Below, piece by piece: positions 25,458 to 33,621 of a stretch of DNA of 64,000 nucleotides (positions are counted from its first letter, which is position 1; each line of letters starts with the position of its first letter). The translations under genes were made by a program, and so were the position numbers. The notes beneath the pieces are model-generated. The model was not told the DNA's origin. It did not search any database and saw nothing but the letters and a program-made list of their open reading frames with translations. The stretch is from positions 124,001-188,000 of the forward strand of contig NZ_KL370892.1 of the NCBI RefSeq assembly GCF_000702325.1, read 5' to 3'. This DNA is from Thiomicrorhabdus sp. Milos-T2 (GTDB taxonomy: Bacteria; Pseudomonadota; Gammaproteobacteria; Thiomicrospirales; Thiomicrospiraceae).

Positions 25458-26729
25458 ACTGCTGTCCCACTTAATTTCTCACCAAGCCTAAACTCATTTG
25501 GGGCCTCACGTTTTCTACATTAGGTGGTGGCTTCAAAAGTTCTATTAACGGCCTTCTAATAAATAGATTCATTTGTAGTAATCTTAAAATCTGCTGAAAA
25601 CTCTTTTTCGATCCTGATTGAAACTTAAGAAAAGCGATAATCAAATAAACACATAATGCGGCCATGAATTTGAGTCATTACCGCATTTTTAGAGTTACCT
25701 AAAAAAGCTTTGATTTTTAGATTTTGTTTGATCCATTTAAAGAAGAGTTCTACCTGCCAACGCTCTTTATATATATCTGCAATTGTCTGAGCTGACCAGT
25801 TCATTTGATTGGTAATAAACTGATAATCTTTTTGCGTGACGGGGTCGTAATAATTCACTAAGCGAATAGCGGGTAAGTTTTCTCTAAGGGATTTCTGTCC
25901 AGTGTATTCAATGATCTGATCAGAAATAATGTTTAAGTTTTTTGTCGTCGGTAACGTTTTTACAACTTTATACTTTGCATTGCCTCGGATTCTTGTTACC
26001 CATACCAACCCTTTTGAACTCAAGGCTTTGTGCCAGCTGAAGTTGTTATAACCTTTGTCAAAAACGAGTACACTTCCCTTTGGAAACTTCCATAAATCAA
26101 CTTGTTTCATTTCAGACTCTTTGGCTCCTGTTAAGGATGCAAAAGCTGGGATAAGGCCATCATGATCAAGTCCAATATGCAGTTTCATGGCTGATTTTTT
26201 CTTATTGTAATCCGCCCATGGAAAAAGCTTCATGGAAAGATCAATAAGAGAACCATCCAACGAGAATAGCTTTGATTTGAATCTGAAATTATGTTTTGGT
26301 GAGTGCTGAGAGCATTGTTTGTAAAGCTTAGAAAACAAGTCAGAATAGAACTGATAATCTAGCTTTTCATTGGCTCGACTGAATGTCGTGCGTTTTATTT
26401 TTTGGCTGCCTAAATGATATTGCTGTTGGGGTTGTGACTCTATTGTGGCTTCAATATCTCGAAGGCTATGGCGTGCACCTATCTGGCCAATCGCCAAGGC
26501 TGCAAATTGAGACCAGCGACTTAAAGCGTCACTTCGTCTTTTCCCATCATGAATGCTTGAAAGCTTTTCAAATTCAAGTCTCGGAAACATTTTTAAGACT
26601 TGTGATAATACTGTATTATGAAAGCTCATAGTCTGAATCCTCTGTTATTACATATGTTTGGTGGTACTTACATTGTAACAATCTGTATGGATTCAGGCTT
26701 TTTCATTTTAGCTAAGTGGGACAGCAGTG
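25457..26729 (-). mobile_element. IS4-type insertion sequence, 1273 bp
   Basis: Terminal inverted repeats CACTGCTGTCCCACTTA (left) and TAAGTGGGACAGCAGTG (right). Direct target duplication GTACTGCCC at 25448-25456 and 26730-26738 (9 bp). It holds one transposase gene on the minus strand, with a frameshift. Length, duplication size and transposase type all fit the IS4 family. The insertion point is in the right arm of a palindromic repeat. Confidence 0.88.
25471..26629 (-). pseudogene. IS4-family transposase, frameshifted near the C-terminus
   Basis: The main frame runs from 26629 to a stop at 25625 (334 residues). The RNase H-like DDE core is visible: LFSLDGSLIDL (first D), GSVLVFDKGYNN (second D), and the Y-(2)-R-(3)-E-(6)-K signature YKERWQVELFFKWIKQ. 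Near 25660 the frame changes: QIHGRIMCLFDYRFS stops, while the next frame reads MAALCVYLIIAFLKFQSGSK and continues to 25471, the expected family end. One missing base explains both. The catalytic core precedes the break, so activity is uncertain; programmed frameshifting is not usual in this family. Confidence 0.82.
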
Positions 26730-26798
26730 GTACTGCCCCCTTTTATATTACCCTAATAAAATAGGCATCATTGCGCTCATGAAATCAGTAAAAAAATT

Positions 26799-27494
26799 TT
26801 AAACCGTAACTTCAAATACTTGCCCAACAACCGCAGTTAATGCCATGGCTAAGGCTCCCCAAAACCCAACACGAAAAGCCCCTTTGAAGAGAGAGGCTCC
26901 ACCAGCATAGGCCGCAATAGCGCCCATTATCGCCAGTAAAGCTATACAAAAGAAACCCACCCAATAGATCAGCGTATCTAATGGTGCAAACCAAGCAAGC
27001 AACAGAGGTAAAGCCGCTCCCACGGTAAAGGTTAGGGCAGAGGTAAGAGCTGCTTGCAGGGGTTGTGCATTGACATTGACTGAAATCCCTATTTCATCTC
27101 TAGCATGAGCATCAAGCGCATTATGTTGCATCAGTTGATCGGCAACCATTTTTGCAAGTTCTGGTGTTAACCCACGATTTTCATAAATTTCAGCTAATTG
27201 CGCTTTTTCTTGTTCTGGGTAGGCTTCTAGTGCCACCGCTTCAATCTTTAAGTCGGCTAGTTCTGTATCGGCTTGTGAGCTGACCGACACATACTCCCCC
27301 GCGGCCATAGATAATGCACCAGCCACTAGGCCAGCAACTCCTGCTACGATAATAGCATCTTGAGAGCTGCCTGCGGCCGCAACCCCAATAATTAAGCTGG
27401 CAGTAGATACGATACCATCATTGGCACCCATTACCGCCGCACGCAACCAACCCACTCGGTGGGTTTTGTGATCCTCATGTTCTAAGTAGGACAT
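26799..27494 (-). CDS. VIT/CCC1-family iron or manganese transporter
   Basis: 231 residues with five membrane segments. The first block GWLRAAVMGANDGIVSTASLIIG and SMAAGEYVSVSSQADTE are family signatures; the glutamates in EYPEQEKAQLAEIYENRGL form the cytoplasmic metal-binding domain. Members move Fe2+ or Mn2+ out of the cytoplasm. It starts one base after the AhpD-like gene's stop. Its 3' end is duplicated as a fragment at 22644-22796. Confidence 0.9.
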   Translation of the reverse strand: MSYLEHEDHKTHRVGWLRAAVMGANDGIVSTASLIIGVAAAGSSQDAIIVAGVAGLVAGALSMAAGEYVSVSSQADTELADLKIEAVALEAYPEQEKAQLAEIYENRGLTPELAKMVADQLMQHNALDAHARDEIGISVNVNAQPLQAALTSALTFTVGAALPLLLAWFAPLDTLIYWVGFFCIALLAIMGAIAAYAGGASLFKGAFRVGFWGALAMALTAVVGQVFEVTV

Positions 27495-27495
27495 A

Positions 27496-27873
27496 TTATG
27501 ACTCGGCTAATTGATCGAATATGGTTTTGGCATTCCCCACCACACCGCTGGAAGCGGCATGTCTCACTATGCGCACAATCGACAAAAGCTCTTCTTTGGT
27601 TGCCCCCATTTTAAGCAGTGCAGCCGTATTCACATCCATGCAATCCTCATCGCCCAACGCTAAAGCAGCGGCCAGAAAAATCATGGTGGTGGTTTTGGCA
27701 TCCAACGGGTTGGTTTCTGCATTAGTGCTCATTTTTGAACTAATCGCTTGTTCTACAAAAAAACTTGGATCGACTTTTTTGACTGATTCCATTGAACTTG
27801 GTAATTTGCCAAAATTTTCAAGCATCATAGCTTCAACCATTTCAGGGGTTGGCATTTGGTTCTGTTCTGACAT
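27496..27873 (-). CDS. Carboxymuconolactone decarboxylase/AhpD-like protein
   Basis: About 125 residues with the all-helical AhpD fold: NPLDAKTTTMIFLAAALALG, then EDCMDVNTAALLKMGATKEEL and EILSIVRIVRHAA-like helix. The usual redox motif ExxCxxCH is reduced to EDCMDVN, with only the first Cys, so peroxidase-partner activity by a disulfide is doubtful. Two adjacent ATGs; the second, at 27873, has better spacing from AAGGAG. It lies between the thioredoxin-fold and VIT genes. Confidence 0.75.
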   Translation of the reverse strand: MSEQNQMPTPEMVEAMMLENFGKLPSSMESVKKVDPSFFVEQAISSKMSTNAETNPLDAKTTTMIFLAAALALGDEDCMDVNTAALLKMGATKEELLSIVRIVRHAASSGVVGNAKTIFDQLAES

Positions 27874-27903
27874 CATATTCTCCTTAGGTTAATCATTCTT
27901 AAT

Positions 27904-28242
27904 TTATATAATGAGTTTGCGTTTTAAAAAACTTTCAATTTCTTCAGTCGCTAAAAGACCTTGAATTAAAATATTATCATTTACCACTAAAATCGGTAGA
28001 TTCGTAGCTCCAACATCGGCTGCTTTTAATAAGTCAGTTTCTATAGTGAACTGCCAGTGAATTCCTAAGCGTCTGCTCGCACAAAGAATGCGCTTTTTGA
28101 GCTTGGTAACTTCACTCCTAGAGCCGTAAAGAGTCCCTTTTACAATCAGGGCATTCTTTGCGAGCGGTGCTGATATGCCACAGGGTGTGCTTATTTCTTT
28201 CATCCTAAACCTATTATTGTAAGTGGTCATGTAAGTGCTCAT
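27904..28242 (-). CDS. Thioredoxin-fold protein, paralogue of 22971-23288
   Basis: 112 residues. VGATNLPILVVNDNILIQGLLATEEIESFL is the second half of a thioredoxin fold and aligns with the gene at 22971. LCASRRLGIHWQFTIE matches the paralogue's LSCAIKRLPLRVRFEYE. A single Cys lies near the N-terminus (STPCGIS) without a partner. The start overlaps by four bases the stop of a CDF gene fragment, so it was translated together with a complete CDF gene before rearrangement. Confidence 0.6.
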   Translation of the reverse strand: MSTYMTTYNNRFRMKEISTPCGISAPLAKNALIVKGTLYGSRSEVTKLKKRILCASRRLGIHWQFTIETDLLKAADVGATNLPILVVNDNILIQGLLATEEIESFLKRKLII

Positions 28243-28367
28243 TTGAGACGACAGTGATTCTCGCTTGCTGCACTTTCTACCTCAATGGTGCTGTGTTCAA
28301 TTCCAAAACGCTCGTGGCAATAATGCTGTAAATTTCTGAGCAGAGTGGTCCTTTTTTGGTAGCGTTC
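28239..28367 (-). pseudogene. 3' fragment of a cation diffusion facilitator gene
   Basis: About 43 codons ending HERFGIEHSTIEVESAASEN, which matches the GI-H-x-T-I-x-V-E-S C-terminus of CzcD/ZitB-type CDF exporters, then a stop overlapping the thioredoxin-fold start (ATGA). The N-terminal 5' part is missing; a CDF 5' fragment lies 5 kb away at 22798-22969. Homology begins right after the stop of the next gene upstream. Confidence 0.75.
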
Positions 28368-28368
28368 C

Positions 28369-29076
28369 CTATTGTCCAAAAAACAATTTTGAATCGGATT
28401 TTAAGCTAATTTGTTGAACATGCGCAGCAAAATTTCGATTAGGGAAAATGACATGCAGATGAATATTTAAATTAGGCATCGCAAAAAATTCTGCTCGTTT
28501 GGTTGAAGCATAAATCCCCACTAATTCAACAGGTTCATTTTTATAAGTTTCTACTTTTTTATTAGGGTTACTTTCAATACTCCATTTTACAGAGTCTGCA
28601 ACACCTTTAATTCTAAAGGGCAATAAAGCGCCTTCTTCACAGCCCAAATTTTCTACCGCTTCATCAAGCAACATATTTAACTCATCTACATCACCTGCAG
28701 AATCCAAAACTTGGGGTTCTCTCCAGCTATTTGCTGTGGCGGTAACTGCAAAAATATTGCCTACATCTTTGTCATAATGATGTCTAGCAAAAACCCCATT
28801 TAGTTGAAGCTCATCCGCACTGGATAACCAGGCCTGGTTATTATAAAAGGTGCTTTCAAAACGGGTATTGCCTCCCGGCCCATACCCAATAGTATTGGGA
28901 GTGAGTTTTATGTCTTTTAATAACACCCAAGTGCCACTGTGTTTTTCCGCTAATTCGGATTTTTTAGCACCATAAGTAGCGTGGGGGACTTCACAGGTTG
29001 CCGCTTGAGCCGAAAAAAAGGCAAAAGAGAGGCTGAAAGCCAATAAATTCGTTAGATTTTTGTTTGATCGTTTCAT
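28369..29076 (-). CDS. Secreted protein, possibly acetolactate decarboxylase-like fold
   Basis: 235 residues with a signal peptide ending at FFSAQA. The segment LNIHLHVIFPNRNFAAHVQQI resembles the zinc-binding HxH ... H end of acetolactate decarboxylase (BudA)-type proteins. LLPFRIKGVADSVKWSIES before it also fits the second strand set. The mature protein would be periplasmic, unusual for BudA, so the true function is open. Its stop directly abuts the CDF fragment, and its C-terminus may have been altered by that junction. Confidence 0.45.
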   Translation of the reverse strand: MKRSNKNLTNLLAFSLSFAFFSAQAATCEVPHATYGAKKSELAEKHSGTWVLLKDIKLTPNTIGYGPGGNTRFESTFYNNQAWLSSADELQLNGVFARHHYDKDVGNIFAVTATANSWREPQVLDSAGDVDELNMLLDEAVENLGCEEGALLPFRIKGVADSVKWSIESNPNKKVETYKNEPVELVGIYASTKRAEFFAMPNLNIHLHVIFPNRNFAAHVQQISLKSDSKLFFGQ

Positions 29077-29209
29077 TTTGTATTCCAGATTAAGTTGTTA
29101 GAAAGATGCCATGAGTCACCTTAGGCTAAGGCCTATTAACAATAGGCCAAAGGCATTTTTAGGACGTTGCAAAGCTCTCTATTTATCAAATCTTGCAAAA
29201 TATTTTTGT

Positions 29210-30184
29210 TTAGGCTTTGCCTAAATACCGAGTTTTATAAAAAGGCTCAACTGGGCCAACCGCCACCATAGCACCCACTGGACCAGCACTTTCTTTGAAA
29301 CGTCTATCGAGATGTGAGTTTTCATGATCCAAGACAGATTCCCACACACCATGCATCAAATACGCTCTTAAATCACCATCGGGTATCGCTTTACGCATAA
29401 TTTCTGTAGTCATCGCTTTGCGATAGTAATTATTGTCTTTTGTTGCCGCCAGGCCTAATTGATTAACATCGTCCTTTGGTTGAAAAGTCTGCTGAGCAAC
29501 CTTTAGCAAAGGAGTGACTCTTTTCTCAAACGCATCTAAATTCTTGTCATGAATCATTACATGATTCGCTACAGTGATTCTGTTCTCTTCTGGGCTATCT
29601 TGTGCGGATTTCAAAAAGTTTTTAATGTCATTTTGTTCTGCATAGATTCCTTTGCGATTTCCGACCAAGATGGTTTGGAAAACGCCGTGATAGTAAGCCA
29701 TAGCAATAGGTGTTTTGACAGGCCCATTTTTTGTCGGTTTATAGGCATGCATTAGAGGTTGAATGTTGTTATTAAACCAATTAACAATTTGTGCCTTTTG
29801 TAATTGTTTTTGTGATTCAAAGCGAACAAAAAGTGAGTAAAAAAACGGTAAAGAACCCTCCTTAGCACCATCTTCATAAGCAGATGAAAGTACGCCTTTC
29901 AAATCACTTGGATAGTTTTTTACCATGGTCGAATCCCCGACCATTTGTTTTAAAGATAAGCTTAAAAAGCCTGAATTTTCTTTTAGTTTTGATTCAAGCA
30001 GTTTAAGTTCATGCATCATGTTTTTGATTTCTGGACCAGCAATACGAAACTCAAAATAATCTGAAGCTACGCCTGAAAAATCGGATGATTCTTGTTGATT
30101 CAATACCTCATTTGCAGAGGCTAAACTGGTAAATCCTGCACTAGCAAGTAATCCTGTAAACCCTAAAAATTCTCTTCTATTCAT
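29210..30184 (-). CDS. Tat-exported protein of unknown function
   Basis: 324 residues starting MNRREFLGFTGLLASAGF, a twin-arginine signal. The mature part has no haem or iron-sulfur motif that I can see. It has repeated aromatic and charged helices and a His-rich end (WESVLDHENSHLDRRFKE). The segment FFYSLFVRFESQKQLQKAQIVNWF could be part of a ferredoxin-like fold. An AAGGA site precedes the ATG. It stands between two unrelated genes and I do not recognise the family. Confidence 0.5.
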   Translation of the reverse strand: MNRREFLGFTGLLASAGFTSLASANEVLNQQESSDFSGVASDYFEFRIAGPEIKNMMHELKLLESKLKENSGFLSLSLKQMVGDSTMVKNYPSDLKGVLSSAYEDGAKEGSLPFFYSLFVRFESQKQLQKAQIVNWFNNNIQPLMHAYKPTKNGPVKTPIAMAYYHGVFQTILVGNRKGIYAEQNDIKNFLKSAQDSPEENRITVANHVMIHDKNLDAFEKRVTPLLKVAQQTFQPKDDVNQLGLAATKDNNYYRKAMTTEIMRKAIPDGDLRAYLMHGVWESVLDHENSHLDRRFKESAGPVGAMVAVGPVEPFYKTRYLGKA

Positions 30185-30328
30185 TGTTTATTCCTTTGGT
30201 TTACCTTCATTTTAATAGGAGATGGAATTAAAAATAAAACCTATCAAAAGGAGAGGTGATAAAAATTACGCCTAAAACTTTAGTAAATTCTTCACTTTTA
30301 CGAAGCGTTCCACACTATGCGGCCTATA

Positions 30329-30943
30329 TCATTTAAGCCATTCTGCTACCAATTTCTTGGATGGAATGCCTCCAGAATGAACCGTTTTCTCATTAATAAC
30401 TACACCTGGCGTGCTCATAATGCCGTAAGATGCAATCTCTGCAATGTCTTCTACTTTGACAACATTCACAGCAACGTTGAGTTCATCTGCAGTGGCTTGG
30501 ATTAATTTAACCGTGTTATTGCAGTTAGCACATCCCGTTCCCAAAACCTTAATCTGCAAAGCATCGTCGCCGCTGGCGCCACAACAAGAAGCGCTTTCTT
30601 TAGCGTCTTTATTATCACCACAGCACGAGCTTGATTCTTTATTTTCTGCTGAGGCTTCTGTTGAGGTTTTGTCATTGCTTTCACAACATGAGCTGGCTTT
30701 TGTTTCCGGTTTAGCCGTCCCACAAGTGCCACCCGGGCAGCACTCACCTGTTTTAGAAAGTTTGCCAATCATTTCTGACGGGCAAAAGCCGGTATAGGTG
30801 GCTTGCAACCCCATAAACGCAGGCATAATGGCTAACCATAACCAGTTGGCGGACAATAAATCTGTTTGCCCAGAAAAATGTGCGAGAACAATCGCCACTA
30901 AAATTAAAAGCGTCATTAAACGCACCATTAAATTACCTTTCAT
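30329..30943 (-). CDS. Membrane-anchored thioredoxin-like protein with Cys-rich linker
   Basis: 204 residues. Two membrane helices at about 5-47 form a DUF2892-like unit ending with ATYTGFCPSEMIGKL. A linker of about 70 residues is rich in CC pairs (ECCPGGTCG, SSCCES, SSCCGD, ASCCGA). The last 75 residues form a small thioredoxin-like domain with the active pair in GTGCANCNN and the cis-proline region MSTPGVVINE. Such proteins accompany permeases in arsenic or thiol detoxification loci, as here. The CC pairs may bind arsenite or other soft metals. Confidence 0.82.
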   Translation of the reverse strand: MKGNLMVRLMTLLILVAIVLAHFSGQTDLLSANWLWLAIMPAFMGLQATYTGFCPSEMIGKLSKTGECCPGGTCGTAKPETKASSCCESNDKTSTEASAENKESSSCCGDNKDAKESASCCGASGDDALQIKVLGTGCANCNNTVKLIQATADELNVAVNVVKVEDIAEIASYGIMSTPGVVINEKTVHSGGIPSKKLVAEWLK

Positions 30944-30962
30944 GCTTCCATCTCCTTAAAAT

Positions 30963-31934
30963 TTATGCATATAAAAAATTAAATAAATAACCCACCAATA
31001 TAAAGGCCACCGTGAGTACACCCACAAAAACTCCTAAAGCCTGCCATTTAATCACTTTACGTAAAATAAGCAGTTCCGGTAAAGAGAGTGCAGCAATACT
31101 CATCATAAGCGCCAAACTTGTCCCAATGGGAACTCCTTTATTAATCATCGCTTCAATCAAAGGAATGACGCCAGTGGCATTTGAATAAAGCGGTACGCCC
31201 ACTAAAACAGCGGCAGGTACACTCCACCAGTTAGACGAATCACCTAGATAGGTACTCACCCAAGCCTCTGGAACAAAACCATGAAAAGCCGCCCCTAATG
31301 CAATACCAATAAATAGCCAATGCCAAATACGTTTAACAATCACTTTTACTTCATTCCAAGCAAATTCATGGCGTTGATTAAATCCACCACTATTGGCTTC
31401 TAGCTCTTGTTGTTGGCGCATTTTAATATCCCAAACATACGATTCTACCCAACGTTCTGGTTTAAACCATTCAATAACGATAGAACCAATATAAGCAACC
31501 ACCAGGCCTGCTAAAACATACAGCAAGGCAACTTCCCAACCTAAAATGGTCATTAATAAAACCACCGCCACTTCATTAATCATTGGGCTAGCAATTAAAA
31601 AGGCAAAGGTAATACCAATAGGGATTCTTGCCTCTACAAAACCAATAAACAGAGGAACCGATGAGCAGGAACAAAAAGGCGTAACGCCACCCAGTGTAAT
31701 TGCAAGTGAACGAGCCAACCACTGAGGACGACCCGCCACAATTTGCCTAACACGCTCGGTTGAAATCATTGCCCTAAGCAGACCCATGACATAGATAATC
31801 ACCACCAATAAAAAGAATATTTTAGTGGTATCCATTACAAAAAACTGAACGGCAGCGCCTAACTGACTTTCCAAGCTGAGTTGAAAAACATCTTGCGCAA
31901 CCCAATTTCCAAAGACTTCAAATATTTCGAACAT
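30963..31934 (-). CDS. Permease of the ArsP/DUF318 type
   Basis: 323 residues with eight or more membrane segments in two halves. The signature TPFCSCSSVPLFIGFVEA, with its Cys-rich loop, and IASPMINEVAVVLL mark the family; the second half has VPLYSNATGVIPL. Known members export organic arsenicals (ArsP), although many have other or unknown substrates. It lies 19 bases upstream of the thioredoxin-like gene and has a perfect ArsR-type palindrome in its promoter. Confidence 0.82.
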   Translation of the reverse strand: MFEIFEVFGNWVAQDVFQLSLESQLGAAVQFFVMDTTKIFFLLVVIIYVMGLLRAMISTERVRQIVAGRPQWLARSLAITLGGVTPFCSCSSVPLFIGFVEARIPIGITFAFLIASPMINEVAVVLLMTILGWEVALLYVLAGLVVAYIGSIVIEWFKPERWVESYVWDIKMRQQQELEANSGGFNQRHEFAWNEVKVIVKRIWHWLFIGIALGAAFHGFVPEAWVSTYLGDSSNWWSVPAAVLVGVPLYSNATGVIPLIEAMINKGVPIGTSLALMMSIAALSLPELLILRKVIKWQALGVFVGVLTVAFILVGYLFNFLYA

Positions 31935-31968
31935 AAAATAACTCCTAAAAAAACTTATTTATTAATAT

Positions 31969-31984
31969 ATCCGCATATGCGGAT
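31969..31984. promoter_or_regulatory. ArsR-type operator before the permease
   Basis: Perfect 16-bp palindrome ATCCGCATATGCGGAT, about 35 bases upstream of the permease start. The half-site TATCCGCAT recurs between arsR and the GAPDH gene, supporting a shared regulator. Confidence 0.7.
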
Positions 31985-32061
31985 TTATTCAAGTATTTTT
32001 TTTAGTATGCGAGTCTTTCATGAATAGGATATGCAATAAGAGGTCTAGCAGAAGACGGGCT

Positions 32062-32445
32062 TTAGGTCTTTGGATGACACTGTTTTGTTATGCTTTCAAA
32101 GCCTTTTAATCCGCTTCTATCCTCTTTAGACTGTTCAAGTTCTGATAAAAAAGATAAGCTCGTTTGTAAAACATCGAAAGCAGGATGATTTTTATCAACC
32201 GCATAATGCATCCAAGTTCCCTCACGCCAAGAGACAACAATGCCTTGATTCTTTAAATAAGCCAGATGCCTTGAGACAGTGCTCTGAGATAAATCAAGCA
32301 CATCCATAAACTCACAAACACATAAAGATTCTTCAATACTCAACAGGCCTAATATTCTAAGCCTAACCGGTTCAGCTAAAGCCTTATGGAACTGAGCATA
32401 TTCTTCTAATGGTTTTAAGTTTTGTATGTTTTCAGAGTTTGTCAT
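32062..32445 (-). CDS. arsR: ArsR-family metalloid repressor
   Basis: 127 residues. Winged helix-turn-helix with RILGLLSIEESLCVCEFMDVL, the arsenite-binding CxC of classical ArsR in the alpha-3 helix, followed by LDLSQSTVSRHLAYLKNQGI, the DNA-recognition helix. It represses until As(III) binds. It is divergent from the GAPDH gene and 128 bases after the permease start in the opposite direction of reading, so it can control both units. Confidence 0.92.
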   Translation of the reverse strand: MTNSENIQNLKPLEEYAQFHKALAEPVRLRILGLLSIEESLCVCEFMDVLDLSQSTVSRHLAYLKNQGIVVSWREGTWMHYAVDKNHPAFDVLQTSLSFLSELEQSKEDRSGLKGFESITKQCHPKT

Positions 32446-32487
32446 AAAAATTTAATTGATATTGAATTTAAAATCATTTTAAATAGT

Positions 32488-32507
32488 ATATCCGCATTAA
32501 CAGATAT
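32488..32507. promoter_or_regulatory. Second ArsR-type operator, arsR-GAPDH intergenic
   Basis: ATATCCGCATTAACAGATAT: outer arms ATATC and GATAT with the TCCGCAT half-site of the permease operator. It lies between the divergent arsR and GAPDH genes and would allow autoregulation and control of GAPDH-arsC. Confidence 0.6.
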
Positions 32508-32537
32508 AAGCAATAACTGGTTTTTAAAGGAGTGAAA

Positions 32538-33554
32538 ATGATTCGTATCGCAATTAATGGTTTTGGACGCATGGGACGTTTGGGATTGCGCCAAGCTTTT
32601 GACTGGGAAGGCATTGAGTTTGTTCACATCAATGAAATCGCTACAGATGCCGCAGGATCGGCTCACCTTTTAAACTATGATTCAGCACATGGTCGCTGGC
32701 AGAATAAAGCCACTGAAGAAAATGAACAAATTGTCATTGGCGAACAACGCATTGGTTACAGCTCACAGAAAAACCTTGAAGATTTTGACTGGGGCTCCCT
32801 AAATGTCGATATCGTTTTAGAATGCACCGGAAAATTTCGTACTCGTGCCGATGTCCAACCTTATTTTGACCAAGGGGTTAAACAAGTGATCGTCGCCGCC
32901 CCTTTAAAAGAAGGGGTAAAAAACATTGTCATGGGCATTAACGATGATATTTTTGTCGCGGGTGAAGACACCTTAATTACTGCCGCATCTTGCACAACAA
33001 ACTGCATTGCGCCTGTGATAAAAGTATTACATGAAAAAATTGGCATCTCTCACGGCTCAATTACCACTATGCATGACCGCACGAATACACAAAAAGTAGT
33101 CGATCACGGACACAAAGATTGGCGTCGTGCTCGCTCCAGCTTTGAATCTTTAATCCCAACCTCTACAGGTTCTGCAACCGCCATAGGCACCATCTTTCCA
33201 GAATTAAATGGTCGATTAGACGGAATTGCAGTACGTGTGCCATTTATGAATGCCTCTTTAACAGATTTGGTCATGGAAATGCAAAGACCCACCTCTATTG
33301 AAGAGGTCAATCAACTCTTTAAAGATGCCTCAGAAACCTATTTAAAAGACATTTTAGGCTATGAAGAATTGCCATTAGTCTCCGTGGACTATGAGGGCGA
33401 GACCTGTTCATCTGTCATTGATGCTCAATCGACTCGTGTTGTAAATGAATCTCATGTCAAAGTCTTAGCTTGGTACGACAATGAAATTGGCTATATGCAA
33501 CGTATGATGGAATTGGCCGTTAAAGTCGGCAAAGCGAATCAAAACTTAGATTAA
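32538..33554 (+). CDS. Glyceraldehyde-3-phosphate dehydrogenase of the arsenic (ArsJ-associated) type
   Basis: 338 residues. NAD-binding [18 protein letters not shown] at the N-terminus and the catalytic [10 protein letters not shown] with Cys near residue 154; WYDNEIGY at the end. Sequence details and context (ArsR divergent, ArsC downstream) point to the arsenic-linked GAPDH, which makes 1-arseno-3-phosphoglycerate for export by ArsJ. No arsJ gene is present in the window. The ATG at 32538 has AGGAG at good spacing; the GTG at 32532 is less likely. Confidence 0.85.
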   Translation: MIRIAINGFGRMGRLGLRQAFDWEGIEFVHINEIATDAAGSAHLLNYDSAHGRWQNKATEENEQIVIGEQRIGYSSQKNLEDFDWGSLNVDIVLECTGKFRTRADVQPYFDQGVKQVIVAAPLKEGVKNIVMGINDDIFVAGEDTLITAASCTTNCIAPVIKVLHEKIGISHGSITTMHDRTNTQKVVDHGHKDWRRARSSFESLIPTSTGSATAIGTIFPELNGRLDGIAVRVPFMNASLTDLVMEMQRPTSIEEVNQLFKDASETYLKDILGYEELPLVSVDYEGETCSSVIDAQSTRVVNESHVKVLAWYDNEIGYMQRMMELAVKVGKANQNLD

Positions 33555-33600
33555 CTAAACTTAACTTAACTTAACTTAACTTAACTTTGCTTAACTTAAC
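33551..33600. repeat. TTAAC pentanucleotide tandem repeat
   Basis: Ten five-base units, eight of them TTAAC and two changed, starting in the GAPDH stop codon and ending about 20 bases before arsC. Its length could vary by slippage and change the spacing between the two genes. Confidence 0.85.
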
Positions 33601-33621
33601 TAAATTTGACTGGAGACAAAA

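Noticed and set aside
32538-33554. Housekeeping glycolytic GAPDH
   Set aside because: Divergent ArsR with operator sites, downstream arsC and the sequence type favour the arsenic-linked enzyme.
33551-33600. CRISPR-like array (also considered for 40304-40339)
   Set aside because: Units are 5 and 9 bases in direct tandem with no spacers.
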